Translations under genes and position numbers: made by a program
Assembly: GCF_000685235.1 (NCBI RefSeq)
Contig: NZ_ARYH01000001.1
Coordinates: forward strand, 1,798,001-1,862,000
DNA from: Hyphomonas adhaerens MHS-3
GTDB lineage: Bacteria; Pseudomonadota; Alphaproteobacteria; Caulobacterales; Hyphomonadaceae
Direction: 5' to 3'
Length of the DNA stretch: 64,000 nucleotides
Shown here: positions 51,880 through 60,161 of the stretch, piece after piece
How positions within the stretch are numbered: the first letter of the stretch is position 1
Layout: each line of letters opens with the position of its first letter
The notes under the pieces: model-generated
Databases searched by the model: none
What the model was told of the DNA's origin: nothing
What the model saw: only the letters and a program-made list of their open reading frames with translations

Positions 51880-52839
51880 TCAACCATCGGCCTTGATCCG
51901 CAGGGCGCGTTGGTAAACTTCCCGCTTTGGCAGGCCGAGCGCGTCGGCGACGGCATTGGCGGCGGCCTTGGTCGGCTGGTCGGCGAGGGCTTCGCGCAAC
52001 GCCGCGTCAAGGCGCTGGGGCGTCACGGCCTCATCCAGCGGCGGTCCGGTCAGCACGACGATCTCGCCCTTCGGGCCGCCGGCTTCGGCATAGTGCGCGG
52101 CCAGCTCTTCCAGCGTGCCGCGGCGGGTTTCCTCGAACATCTTGGTCAGCTCGCGCGTCACCGCGCCTGTCCGCTGAGACCCCAGCACGGCGGCCATGTC
52201 TGCCAGCGTGTCGGCGAGCCGCGGGCCGCTTTCATAGAAGATCAGCGTTGCTGGAACGGCCTTCAGGCTTTCGAGGGATTGCTTTCGTGCGCCTTGTTTT
52301 GGCGGCAGAAATCCCGCGAAGCAGAACCGGTCGCTGGGCAGGCCGCTGGCCACCAGCCCGGCTAGCATGGCTGAAGCGCCGGGGACGGGGAACACGCGGT
52401 GGCCGGCTTCCAGCGCTTCGTGCGCCAGTTTCCAGCCGGGATCGGAGACAAGCGGTGTGCCGGCATCGGAGACCAGCGCGATCCGCGCGCCCTCGGCCAG
52501 CTTGCGCAGGAGTTCGGGTCTCCGTTCCGCCCCATTGTGGTCATGGTAAGGGCTGAGGCGGGCCTTAACCCCATAGGCGGACAGGAGTTTCCCCGCGACG
52601 CGCGTGTCCTCGGCCAGCACTTCGTCGGCCGCGGCCAGCACGTCCAGCGCGCGGAGCGTAATGTCCCGCAGGTTGCCGATCGGCGTGGAGACGACATAGA
52701 GACCCGGGGACAATGCCTGTGCCGATGATTGGGGCGGTTGCCCGTCCGGCCCGGCCCCCCTAGAGTCGCGCCAGCCGGGAATCGTCTGCGCGCCGGATGC
52801 TTCAGGAGATGTTTCAGGAGATGACATTGCTGCAACCAT
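51880..52839 (-). CDS. rsmI: 16S rRNA cytidine-1402 2'-O-methyltransferase
   Basis: 319 residues (ATG 52839; ATG 52827 also in frame). The tetrapyrrole-methylase-like core has VVSTPIGNLRDITLRAL, LAEDTR, VSDAGTPLVSDPG and LPPKQGAR, typical of RsmI. About 45 residues before LYVVSTPIGN are unlike the family and would be removed by a TTG start near 52709. The 5' end overlaps the divergent lpoA gene. Acts on the ribosomal P site. Confidence 0.92.
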   Translation of the reverse strand: MVAAMSSPETSPEASGAQTIPGWRDSRGAGPDGQPPQSSAQALSPGLYVVSTPIGNLRDITLRALDVLAAADEVLAEDTRVAGKLLSAYGVKARLSPYHDHNGAERRPELLRKLAEGARIALVSDAGTPLVSDPGWKLAHEALEAGHRVFPVPGASAMLAGLVASGLPSDRFCFAGFLPPKQGARKQSLESLKAVPATLIFYESGPRLADTLADMAAVLGSQRTGAVTRELTKMFEETRRGTLEELAAHYAEAGGPKGEIVVLTGPPLDEAVTPQRLDAALREALADQPTKAAANAVADALGLPKREVYQRALRIKADG

Positions 52840-54131
52840 TGCTCAGGACGATCAAAGCGCCAAGCTTTCTTCTCATAGGTTTCCTGTTCGCCACCGCCTG
52901 CGCCAGCGCGCCCGCGCGTCCGCCGGTCCAGATCGGCACCGGCAGCCCGCGCGCCGAACCGATTACCGAGCCCACCGAACAGCCGGAAGAGGGCGTCGAC
53001 GTCACAGACCTCGGCGAACCGGAAGACCTGACACAGGTGCGCGGCGATGGCGGCCTGACACCGGCCTTCATGGAAGGGCGCGAGATCAAGCGCGCCGCCG
53101 TACTGCTGCCATTCTCCCACCCGAACGCCCAGGTCCGCGCCGAAGCGGAAAGCATGCTGGCCGGGATCGAGCTGGCCCTGTTCCAGTATGCCGGCGACAG
53201 TTTCCTGATCATCCCGAAAGACACTGCCGGCAAGACCTCCGTCACCGAGGCTCGCATCGATGAGGCCATCCGGGAAAAGGCCAATGTCGTGCTGGGCCCG
53301 CTGTTCGGCGCCAATGTGAAAGCCATCCGCGAGCGCGCGCAGGAGAAGCAGATCCCCGTCATTGCCTTCTCGACCGACCGCACCGCGGCGGGCGGCGGCG
53401 CCTATCTCGCCTCCATCTCGCCGGAGGAAGAAGTCCGCCGCATGGTCGAATACGCCGCCGCGCAGGGTATCCGCAGCTTCGTCTTTCTCGGCCCGCAGAC
53501 AGCCTATGGGCGTCAGATCGAGACCGCGCTGCGCACGGAATCCTTCAATGTCGGCGGCACGGTGCTGACCTCGGCCTTCTACATGCCGGAAACCGGCGCC
53601 ACGGAAGCGGCCCGGTCAGTCTCCGGGATCCTGAAATCCGAAATCGCGACGCGTCCGCGCGACAAGGTGGCCGTGATGATCCCCGAGCGCGGCGTGAAGC
53701 TGCTCTCCATCGCGCCGCTGCTGCCGTACAACGGCGTGGACATGACCCATGTCACCCTGATGGGCACCAGCCTGTGGGGCGATGAATCCGTCTGGCGCGA
53801 ACCGACGCTGGATGGCGCCGTCTATCCCGCGCCGGACCCGGAAAATCTCACCACCTTCCGCGAAGCCTATCGCCGGATCTATGGCAAGGCGCCGACAGAC
53901 CTCGCCGCCGTGGCCTATGATGCGGCCGCCGTGGCGGTGCGTCTCGCAGCGGAAGACAACCTCAAATACAATGGCGTGACAGACCCCGACGGCTTCTTCG
54001 GCGTCGACGGCCTGTTCCGCTTCCGCATTGACGGCACCAGCCAGCGGGGCCTCGCCGTCATGCAGATCCGCCCGACCGGCGCAGAGCTGATCGAGAAGGG
54101 CGCCAGCCAGTTTGGCCCGGGGGCCAGCTGA
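52797..54131 (+). CDS. LpoA-like penicillin-binding protein activator, lipoprotein
   Basis: 444 residues. A lipoprotein signal ends LLIGFLFATAC, with cysteine as the lipidated residue. The body is a periplasmic-binding-protein type I fold (AAVLLPFSHPNAQVRAEAESMLAGIELALF, NVVLGPLFGANVKAIRERAQEKQIPVIAFSTDR, SFVFLGPQTAYG) as in LpoA. Start uncertain: ATG 52797, 52809 or 52821. The first lies within the divergent rsmI ORF. It would sit in the outer membrane and stimulate class A PBPs such as mrcA in this window. Confidence 0.85.
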   Translation: MLQEMFQEMTLLQPLLRTIKAPSFLLIGFLFATACASAPARPPVQIGTGSPRAEPITEPTEQPEEGVDVTDLGEPEDLTQVRGDGGLTPAFMEGREIKRAAVLLPFSHPNAQVRAEAESMLAGIELALFQYAGDSFLIIPKDTAGKTSVTEARIDEAIREKANVVLGPLFGANVKAIRERAQEKQIPVIAFSTDRTAAGGGAYLASISPEEEVRRMVEYAAAQGIRSFVFLGPQTAYGRQIETALRTESFNVGGTVLTSAFYMPETGATEAARSVSGILKSEIATRPRDKVAVMIPERGVKLLSIAPLLPYNGVDMTHVTLMGTSLWGDESVWREPTLDGAVYPAPDPENLTTFREAYRRIYGKAPTDLAAVAYDAAAVAVRLAAEDNLKYNGVTDPDGFFGVDGLFRFRIDGTSQRGLAVMQIRPTGAELIEKGASQFGPGAS

Positions 54132-54191
54132 TCCAGACAATCCAGCAGGCAATTTGACCGGGAAACCGGCGCATTCTGCCTGCATCCCTCC

Positions 54192-54220
54192 CTTGCACGT
54201 GTGTAATTCGCGCCCCACAT
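54192..54220 (+). promoter_or_regulatory. Sigma32 (RpoH)-type promoter of dnaJ
   Basis: CTTGCAC at 54192-54198, 14 bases, then CCCCACAT at 54213-54220. The consensus is CTTGAAA, 11-16 bases, CCCCATNT. The dnaJ start is 46 bp downstream. Confidence 0.6.
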
Positions 54221-54265
54221 GACGCGGCAGGGCAGGACTAGAGAGAAACGGCGAGCCATTCATCC

Positions 54266-55423
54266 ATGAGCAAGCGCGATTATTACGAGGTTCTGGGCGT
54301 CTCACGTGACGTGGACGACAAGGCGCTGAAATCCGCCTACCGCAAGCTGGCGATGAAATACCATCCCGACCAGAACCCGGACAACAAGGAAGCCGAAGAC
54401 AAGTTCAAGGAAGTCGGTGAGGCCTATGCGATCCTCTCCGATGCGCAGAAACGCGCGGCCTATGACCAGTTCGGCCATGGCGCCTTCGAGAACGGCATGG
54501 GCGGCGGCGGCAATCCGTTCGGGGCCGGTGTCCACCCCGAAGACATTTTCCAGGACCTGTTCAGCCAGGTATTCGGCGCGGGCGGCTTTGGCGGCGGCCG
54601 GCGCCGCGGCGGGCCCCAGCGCGGGGCAGACCTGCGCTACGATCTCGAAATCACCCTCGCCGAAGCCTATGCCGGCAAGGACGAAACCATTCACGTGCCC
54701 CAGGCCGTCGACTGCAAGACCTGCGAAGGGTCTGGCGCCGCGCCGGGCACAGAGCCGGAAACCTGCGACACCTGCGGCGGCGCTGGCCGTGTCCGCGCCC
54801 AGCAGGGCTTCTTCACGATGGAACGCACCTGCCCGCGCTGTGGCGGCAAGGGCAAGACCATCAAGAAGCCGTGCAAGGATTGCGGCGGGGCCGGCCAGGT
54901 GCGCGAAGAGCGCACGCTGAACGTGAAGATCCCCGCGGGCGTCGAAAGCGGCATGCGTATCCGGCTGGCCGGTGAGGGCGAAGACGGCGCGAATGGCGGC
55001 GGCAAGGGCGACCTCTACATCTTCGTCGATGTCGTCGAGCATGACATTTTCGAACGCGACGGGCCAAACCTCTACTGCCGCGCGCCGGTGCCGATGGTGA
55101 CGGCCGCGCTTGGCGGCGAGATCGAGATCCCGACCATTGATGGCGGCCGTGCCCGCGTCGTGGTGCCGGAAGGTGCCCAGACCGGCCGCAAGCTGCGCCT
55201 GCGCGGCAAGGGCATGCCGTCGGTGCGCCAGTCCGGCCATACCGGCGACCTGTTCGTCGAGATGTTCGTGGAAACCCCGCGCAACCTGTCGCCCCGCCAG
55301 AAAGACATCCTGCGCGAATTCTGCGACTGTTCCGGCGCCGACTGCCACCCCGAAAGCGAAGGCTTCCTCGGCCGCATCAAACGCTTCTGGAACGGCGACC
55401 ACGAAGAAGACCGCCCGAACTAG
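54266..55423 (+). CDS. dnaJ: Chaperone protein DnaJ
   Basis: 385 residues. J domain with HPD at 33-35 (KYHPDQNPD); G/F-rich region at about 76-115; four CxxCxGxG zinc repeats at about 150-212 (CKTCEGSG, CDTCGGAG, CPRCGGKG, CKDCGGAG); C-terminal substrate-binding domain. Stimulates DnaK ATPase and folding. dnaK is not in the window, so this dnaJ is separate from it. Confidence 0.98.
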   Translation: MSKRDYYEVLGVSRDVDDKALKSAYRKLAMKYHPDQNPDNKEAEDKFKEVGEAYAILSDAQKRAAYDQFGHGAFENGMGGGGNPFGAGVHPEDIFQDLFSQVFGAGGFGGGRRRGGPQRGADLRYDLEITLAEAYAGKDETIHVPQAVDCKTCEGSGAAPGTEPETCDTCGGAGRVRAQQGFFTMERTCPRCGGKGKTIKKPCKDCGGAGQVREERTLNVKIPAGVESGMRIRLAGEGEDGANGGGKGDLYIFVDVVEHDIFERDGPNLYCRAPVPMVTAALGGEIEIPTIDGGRARVVVPEGAQTGRKLRLRGKGMPSVRQSGHTGDLFVEMFVETPRNLSPRQKDILREFCDCSGADCHPESEGFLGRIKRFWNGDHEEDRPN

Positions 55424-55524
55424 GCCCTTCGTCTCGAATTCGCCTTCAAAATAAACTGTCCATTTTGGATTGCTGACACATTCTCCGTTTAGGAGATTGT
55501 GACGGCAGGCAGAAAGGGCAGGCA

Positions 55525-57405
55525 ATGAAGACGATACGAGGCGCGCTGACCGCAGGGCTTCTGGCGCTGGCCACAGTCTCCGCCCATGCCGAAGCCGAGC
55601 CGGAGCCGCCCCCGCGCGAAACCGGCTGGAACATCGCGCCCTTCCAGCCGCACCTCACCCGCAATGACGCGCCAGAACTGTGCCAGCCCTTCGCCGCGGC
55701 CTGGACGGATCTGTTCGGCGCTGCGGGGCGGTTGGACTCCGCCGATCTCGACCTGTCCGCCATTCCGCATGAGGCGGTGTTCGCCTTTCCGGAAACGGTG
55801 AGAAGCGGGCGGGCGGCACGCACCCAGACGCTCTACGGCCAGACATTTGAAGCGCGTCATGACCTTGATGGCGATGGGGATGAAGAAGTCCTGTTCGTCG
55901 TGTCTTACGATAGGGGATGGCGGTATCGCGGCGCGGGTCTCTATCTGTTTGACACGGTCGCCGATTTTGAAGCCATGCAGGCTCAATATCCGGAGCGGTA
56001 CGGGGAGATCAGCTTTACCTATAACTGGAACGAACTCGCAGCCGAGGTGACAGGCGGGCCGGTCGCCAGTTTCGGCCGGCTCCACCGGGTCCAGTTGTTC
56101 CTGCATGAAGGGGTGCTCTATACCGTCTCGGACGGCCGGGGCGTTTCGAGGGGCCAACAGAGTAAACGCGAATCCGTACGCCGCATCTGGCCCGCTGAAG
56201 AGGCTGAAACGGTTTGCGAACTTCAGATTCGTCCGGGGCCGGAGCAGTTCGAGCCCTTCATTTCCGCTTCACCATTTTATCAGGCGCTCAAGGCGATGTA
56301 TGCCGGGCCCGGGGCCAATCAGGGTGGGCGGTGCCACGCGAACAGGGGATGGGTTGGCGTGCCGCCGGACGCCATATTGCCCGACCTGTTCCACCGTCCG
56401 CAGGCCTGGCCGGAGCCGAATGGACGGTTTGAACCCGAGGAAGAGCGCCAGGACGACGTTGCCCGAGAGGTGCGCCCCCTGAGCTGGGGGACAAGCGACC
56501 CGTCAGGTTGGCAGACCTATCTCTCACTCAAGGCGGACCAGCCGGAATTTCTCCGTCGCATGGAGGAATACTACGCGGAGCGGTTCGCCATGCCGCCGGA
56601 GCAGGCAAAGGCCGAAGCACTTCAAGCCTGGCGTGCACTCGTTGACCGCGTCTTCTATTCCCGGAACAATGATATGGCGCTCGCCGTCCTGGTTCCGCCA
56701 TTTTATATCGCGCACCCGACCAGCGATCCCGTGGATTTCGATTGGGATGCACCGCTCGACGAAATACTCGACGAAGTCATTGCGGGTGTCCGGAACAGTG
56801 CGGCGCCGCTCTGGCAGTCCGGTCCGGTAAACGGAGCCGCCATTGCTGCAGCGATTTATGTTAATCGGCCGACTGAGGAAATTCGCGAGCTATACAATTT
56901 GGTGCTGCCGGCGGCCGGCCCCCCAGCGACTGAACGTGAACAGAAAAGGCAATGGTATGCCAAGCGGGCCCTGCATGTGGCGATCCTGCCTGCGGCGGTC
57001 ACCCGGCCGGATGTTCTGGCCATGCTGCTTTCAGAGGGGGCACCACCGGATGACGCGACCAACTCATTTCGCAAGACAGCGCTGATGTATGCCGCGCAGG
57101 AAAACCAGCCGGACTCCGCCCGGCTCCTGCTGGCTGCAGGTGCCGATGTAAACCAAACAACTGACGACAGCCCCTACCAAACTGGCTTTCTGACTTGCGT
57201 AGAACTACAGCGGGACCACCGAACGGCACTCATGTACGCCGCCGAGAATGCCTCCGAAGAGCTGATCTCACTGATGCTCGATGCCGGGGCCGATCCGGCC
57301 GCTGAAGATACCGAAGGCAACTCGGCCAGCTGGTATCTCGCCCGCAACACAAAGCTGGCGGATGAGGCCCGGTCCCGTCTGGAAACGCGGCTGGCGGTGG
57401 AGTGA
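55525..57405 (+). CDS. Exported protein with C-terminal ankyrin repeats
   Basis: 626 residues. Signal peptide ends near VSAHAEA. Residues 110-130 contain HDLDGDGDEEVLFVVSYD, a calcium-loop-like D-x-D-x-D-G motif seen in FG-GAP/VCBS-type strands. Ankyrin repeats lie at the end: RKTALMYAAQENQPDSARLLLAAGADVNQ and RTALMYAAENASEELISLMLDAGADPAAED. The middle 300 residues have no family I recognise. Probably periplasmic or on the cell surface. Start ATG 55525. Confidence 0.82.
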   Translation: MKTIRGALTAGLLALATVSAHAEAEPEPPPRETGWNIAPFQPHLTRNDAPELCQPFAAAWTDLFGAAGRLDSADLDLSAIPHEAVFAFPETVRSGRAARTQTLYGQTFEARHDLDGDGDEEVLFVVSYDRGWRYRGAGLYLFDTVADFEAMQAQYPERYGEISFTYNWNELAAEVTGGPVASFGRLHRVQLFLHEGVLYTVSDGRGVSRGQQSKRESVRRIWPAEEAETVCELQIRPGPEQFEPFISASPFYQALKAMYAGPGANQGGRCHANRGWVGVPPDAILPDLFHRPQAWPEPNGRFEPEEERQDDVAREVRPLSWGTSDPSGWQTYLSLKADQPEFLRRMEEYYAERFAMPPEQAKAEALQAWRALVDRVFYSRNNDMALAVLVPPFYIAHPTSDPVDFDWDAPLDEILDEVIAGVRNSAAPLWQSGPVNGAAIAAAIYVNRPTEEIRELYNLVLPAAGPPATEREQKRQWYAKRALHVAILPAAVTRPDVLAMLLSEGAPPDDATNSFRKTALMYAAQENQPDSARLLLAAGADVNQTTDDSPYQTGFLTCVELQRDHRTALMYAAENASEELISLMLDAGADPAAEDTEGNSASWYLARNTKLADEARSRLETRLAVE

Positions 57406-57458
57406 ACATGGCCGCGAGTTCATTTGCCTGACGGGCAGGGCGCGCCCATCTGAAGGGC

Positions 57459-57821
57459 ATGTTCAAGCGCATCCCTTCCGCCCCGCCCGGGATTGTTGCC
57501 TTCGATGCCGAGGGCAAGATCACCGATTCCGATTACAAGACGATCCTTGTCCCCGCGGTCGACGCGGCGATCAAGGAACATGGCAAGGCTCGCATCCTGA
57601 TCCGGTTCGGCCCCGAATTCGAAACCTATACGGCCCACGCCATGCTGGACGATGCCGTCTTCGGCACGGCGCACTACACCGCGTTCGAGCGCATCGCCAT
57701 GGTCACCGACATTGGCTGGCTGGCCAATTCGATGCGTTTCTTCGCGCCGCTCATTCCGGGCAAGATGCGGGTGTTCCCGCTGGCGTCACAGGATGAGGCC
57801 ATGGCCTGGACGGCCGCCTAG
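57459..57821 (+). CDS. SpoIIAA/STAS-like protein
   Basis: 120 residues. GIVAFDAEGKITDSDYKTILVPAVDAAIKEHGKARILIRF and FERIAMVTDIGWLANSMRFFAPLIPGKMRVFP match the SpoIIAA-like (STAS-fold) family that lacks the phospho-serine of true SpoIIAA. Soluble, function unclear. The 3' end overlaps the convergent hydrolase by 4 nt. Confidence 0.86.
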   Translation: MFKRIPSAPPGIVAFDAEGKITDSDYKTILVPAVDAAIKEHGKARILIRFGPEFETYTAHAMLDDAVFGTAHYTAFERIAMVTDIGWLANSMRFFAPLIPGKMRVFPLASQDEAMAWTAA

Positions 57822-58711
57822 CGGCAGGCTTCTGCCCAATCCATCACGGTGCCGATCAATTCGTCGCGCGACCATGAGAAGGAATGGTCGCCGGAGAGGA
57901 CGATTCCCGTTGTGTCGATGGCCGGGTCTGCCTCATAGGCGGCGATGAGCGGGCGGATGATCGCGTCGGCCGGGACGGAGGCGTCCTTGTCGCCGCCGAC
58001 GACGAGAATGCGCTTGCCTTCCAGTTCCGGCGCGAGGCCCTGCAGGCCGAACGCGTCGCGATTGGCCGCGATCTCGGCCATGATCTTCTCGCCGGTCAGG
58101 CCGTGCAGCATCTGGAGGCTGTCGCTGTAGGCCATGAAGCCGGCCTTCGCGTCCGGGTCCGCTTCAAAGACGCTGGCCATCACGCCGACATTTGCCGGGG
58201 CGATGCCCGCGGCGCAGGCAATGCCGTCATCGCGCGCGGCGGCCTGAAGCGAGGCGAAGCCCCCCATGGAGTGCCCCACAAGCACGATATGATCCGGATC
58301 GGTCCGGTACTGGTCCGCATGGGTACGCAGGAAGTCCGTCGCGCTGGCGACATCCTCGATCACATGGGTGAGGGTGTAGTCGCCCTCGCTGCCCCAGGCG
58401 CCGCGATAGTGGAAGAACAGCACGTTCCAGCCCGCCGCGCGCATGTCCTGCGCCAGGTCCAGATTTTTCTCATTGCCCGGAAAGCCGTGCAGCAGCACCA
58501 CAGCCGGGTGAGGTCCCGGCCCGTCGGCCACATAGACGAGGCCATTCAGCCGGTCGCCATGACTGTCGAAGGAGATTTCCTCAATCGCAGGCGGGAAGGC
58601 TTCATCATAGGCCGGCGCGGCAGACACGGCCGGCGTGTCCGCAGGGGCTGTCGCGCAGGCGGCGAGCAGGGCGGCGCCGGTGAGCGCGGCGAAAATGGAT
58701 GCGTATTTCAT
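57818..58711 (-). CDS. Alpha/beta hydrolase, lipoprotein
   Basis: 297 residues from ATG 58711. A lipoprotein signal ends ALLAACATAPA. The nucleophile is S148 in GHSMGG; the acid is likely in VVGGDKDAS and the histidine in SGDHSFSW. The oxyanion region is HGFPGNEKN. An esterase or peptidase-like hydrolase bound to the membrane; substrate unknown. Confidence 0.88.
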   Translation of the reverse strand: MKYASIFAALTGAALLAACATAPADTPAVSAAPAYDEAFPPAIEEISFDSHGDRLNGLVYVADGPGPHPAVVLLHGFPGNEKNLDLAQDMRAAGWNVLFFHYRGAWGSEGDYTLTHVIEDVASATDFLRTHADQYRTDPDHIVLVGHSMGGFASLQAAARDDGIACAAGIAPANVGVMASVFEADPDAKAGFMAYSDSLQMLHGLTGEKIMAEIAANRDAFGLQGLAPELEGKRILVVGGDKDASVPADAIIRPLIAAYEADPAIDTTGIVLSGDHSFSWSRDELIGTVMDWAEACR

Positions 58712-58879
58712 GAAGATCCTCCCGTTGGAGCGAACCATAAGCGGGAAGACGGAAAGGGGGAAGTCTGGCGGGGACAGGCCGGGCGATATCCCCTCGCCTC
58801 GGGCCCGGTTTCATTGGGAAGGCCGCTTGAAAAAGGGCGCTCTATCCGCCCGCTTGGCCTGGCCCCTACGCTTCGAGGC

Positions 58880-59242
58880 ATGCATCCCGACCTCCAACGC
58901 TACTTTACCCATGTCTGGCCGCTCTTCTGGCCGTGGCTGGTGTGGAACCTGGTGCGCATTGCCCGTTGGCATACGCGCACCGGGCGGGATGCGCTTATGG
59001 CGGTCGATTGCTTTGGAAACATTCGGCTTGTATTCGTGGCCGATGCCCCGCCGCCCGGTGATCTCTACACATATGAAGCGCCGCGCATTCCGCGCTGGGA
59101 CCGTCCTGCCCTCGGCAGCGATGTGCCCGTGTGCGTGTCTGAGGCGCAGATCCCTCATGATCCGGTGAAGTCCGGTATGGTCATGCTTAGTCATGACATA
59201 GTCCGGATTAGTCCGGTTCAGTATGTGCGAGGTCCGCCTTAG
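58880..59242 (+). CDS. Small hypothetical protein
   Basis: 120 residues from ATG 58880; MHPDLQRYFTHVWPLFWPWLVWNLVRIARWH is a hydrophobic, tryptophan-rich N-terminus and DALMAVDCFGNIRLVFVAD follows. The ORF runs back to 57884, but that part is antisense to the hydrolase gene and is not coding. The ribosome site is weak and the gene is short, so it is less sure. Not recognised. Confidence 0.55.
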   Translation: MHPDLQRYFTHVWPLFWPWLVWNLVRIARWHTRTGRDALMAVDCFGNIRLVFVADAPPPGDLYTYEAPRIPRWDRPALGSDVPVCVSEAQIPHDPVKSGMVMLSHDIVRISPVQYVRGPP

Positions 59243-59268
59243 CCGGGGCATTGTGCGCCGCCATCATC

Positions 59269-59341
59269 CTTCGACTTCGCTCAGGATGAGTCTCGTTCTC
59301 AGGCGCCACAAATACCGGACTCATGCTGAGCGAAGTCGAAG
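59269..59341. repeat. REP-like inverted repeat
   Basis: CTTCGACTTCGCTCAG at 59269-59284 pairs exactly with CTGAGCGAAGTCGAAG at 59326-59341, with a 41-nt loop. The arms extend by 8 or 9 more bases with one mismatch. TTCGAC-x-x-GCTCAGGATGA-type arms are common dispersed repeats in alphaproteobacterial genomes. It sits alone between the small hypothetical gene and piuC. Confidence 0.75.
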
Positions 59342-59411
59342 CATGCGCCACAAAGAACCAAACTTCCCAACGGATGGCTCCGCCACTCCGGCCGCAGGTG
59401 CTGGCAGATAC

Positions 59412-60098
59412 CTAGGCGCCTTCGGCCCAGCGCCGGATAAGGTTGTGATAGATGCCCGTCAGGCGGATGACTTCCGGGTCCTTGTGGCCCTTCTCCGCCA
59501 CCAGCGCCTGGATGGACTGGTCGAGATCGAACAACAGGGTGCGCTCGCCATCGTCGCGCACCATGCTCTGTAGCCAGAAGAAGGACGAGATGCGCGCGCC
59601 CCGCGTCACCTCGCTGACAGAGTGCAGGCTGGAGGCGGGATAAAGAACGAGGTCGCCAGCTTCCAGTTTGACTTCCTGCGCACCGAACAGGGTCTCGATC
59701 ACCAGTTCGCCGCCGTCATAGTCTTCCGGTTCGGTCAGGAACAGCGTGCAGGACAAGTCGGTCCGGATGCGCTCCGGCGAATTCTTGACCGAGCGGATCG
59801 CATTGTCGACATGGGCGCCGAACTGGTCGCCGACGACATAGCGGTTGAACAGGGGCGGAAACACTTTCTGCGGCAGTGCCGCCGCCAGGAAGACCGGATT
59901 GTTGCCGACGGCCAGGCTGACCAATTGCTGTGCCTTGCGCGCGGCCGGGCTGTCTTCCGGCAGCTGGGTGTTGCGCTTCGCCTCGGCCGACTGGACCCCG
60001 GCGGTCACGCGGCCGTCCACCCATTCGGCGGCATCGATCAGCTGGCGGATGTCTTTCACCTGCGCTTTTGTCAGGACGTTTGGGATGCAGATCAGCAT
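59412..60098 (-). CDS. piuC: PiuC/Tpa1-type Fe(II)/2-oxoglutarate dioxygenase
   Basis: 228 residues. Metal ligands H96 and D98 (AHVDNA) and H159 (SLHSV), with R169 for 2-oxoglutarate. [15 protein letters not shown] and [31 protein letters not shown] match PKHD-type hydroxylases. PiuC-like genes lie next to siderophore receptors and are iron-repressed. It is 63 bp downstream of the TonB receptor, with a hairpin between. Confidence 0.9.
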   Translation of the reverse strand: MLICIPNVLTKAQVKDIRQLIDAAEWVDGRVTAGVQSAEAKRNTQLPEDSPAARKAQQLVSLAVGNNPVFLAAALPQKVFPPLFNRYVVGDQFGAHVDNAIRSVKNSPERIRTDLSCTLFLTEPEDYDGGELVIETLFGAQEVKLEAGDLVLYPASSLHSVSEVTRGARISSFFWLQSMVRDDGERTLLFDLDQSIQALVAEKGHKDPEVIRLTGIYHNLIRRWAEGA

Positions 60099-60125
60099 GA
60101 GGTCACTCTACCGGAAAACTGGAAA

Positions 60126-60147
60126 GGCGGCCCCCGGAAGGGCCGCC
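60126..60147 (-). terminator. Hairpin between TonB receptor and piuC
   Basis: GGCGGCCC at 60126-60133 pairs with GGGCCGCC at 60140-60147. In the minus direction it is followed by TTTCCAGTTTT. It may end or weaken transcription from the receptor gene before piuC. Confidence 0.65.
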
Positions 60148-60161
60148 CCTCTTTCGGATGA

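Noticed and set aside
52797-52839. Tandem CAGGAGATG as a possible translational repeat or slippage site
   Set aside because: Two copies only; more simply a cluster of start codons, treated under the start-overlap finding.
57884-58879. Long plus-strand ORF running into the small gene at 58880
   Set aside because: This part is antisense to the hydrolase gene 57818-58711, which has clear motifs. Only the end from 58880 is kept.
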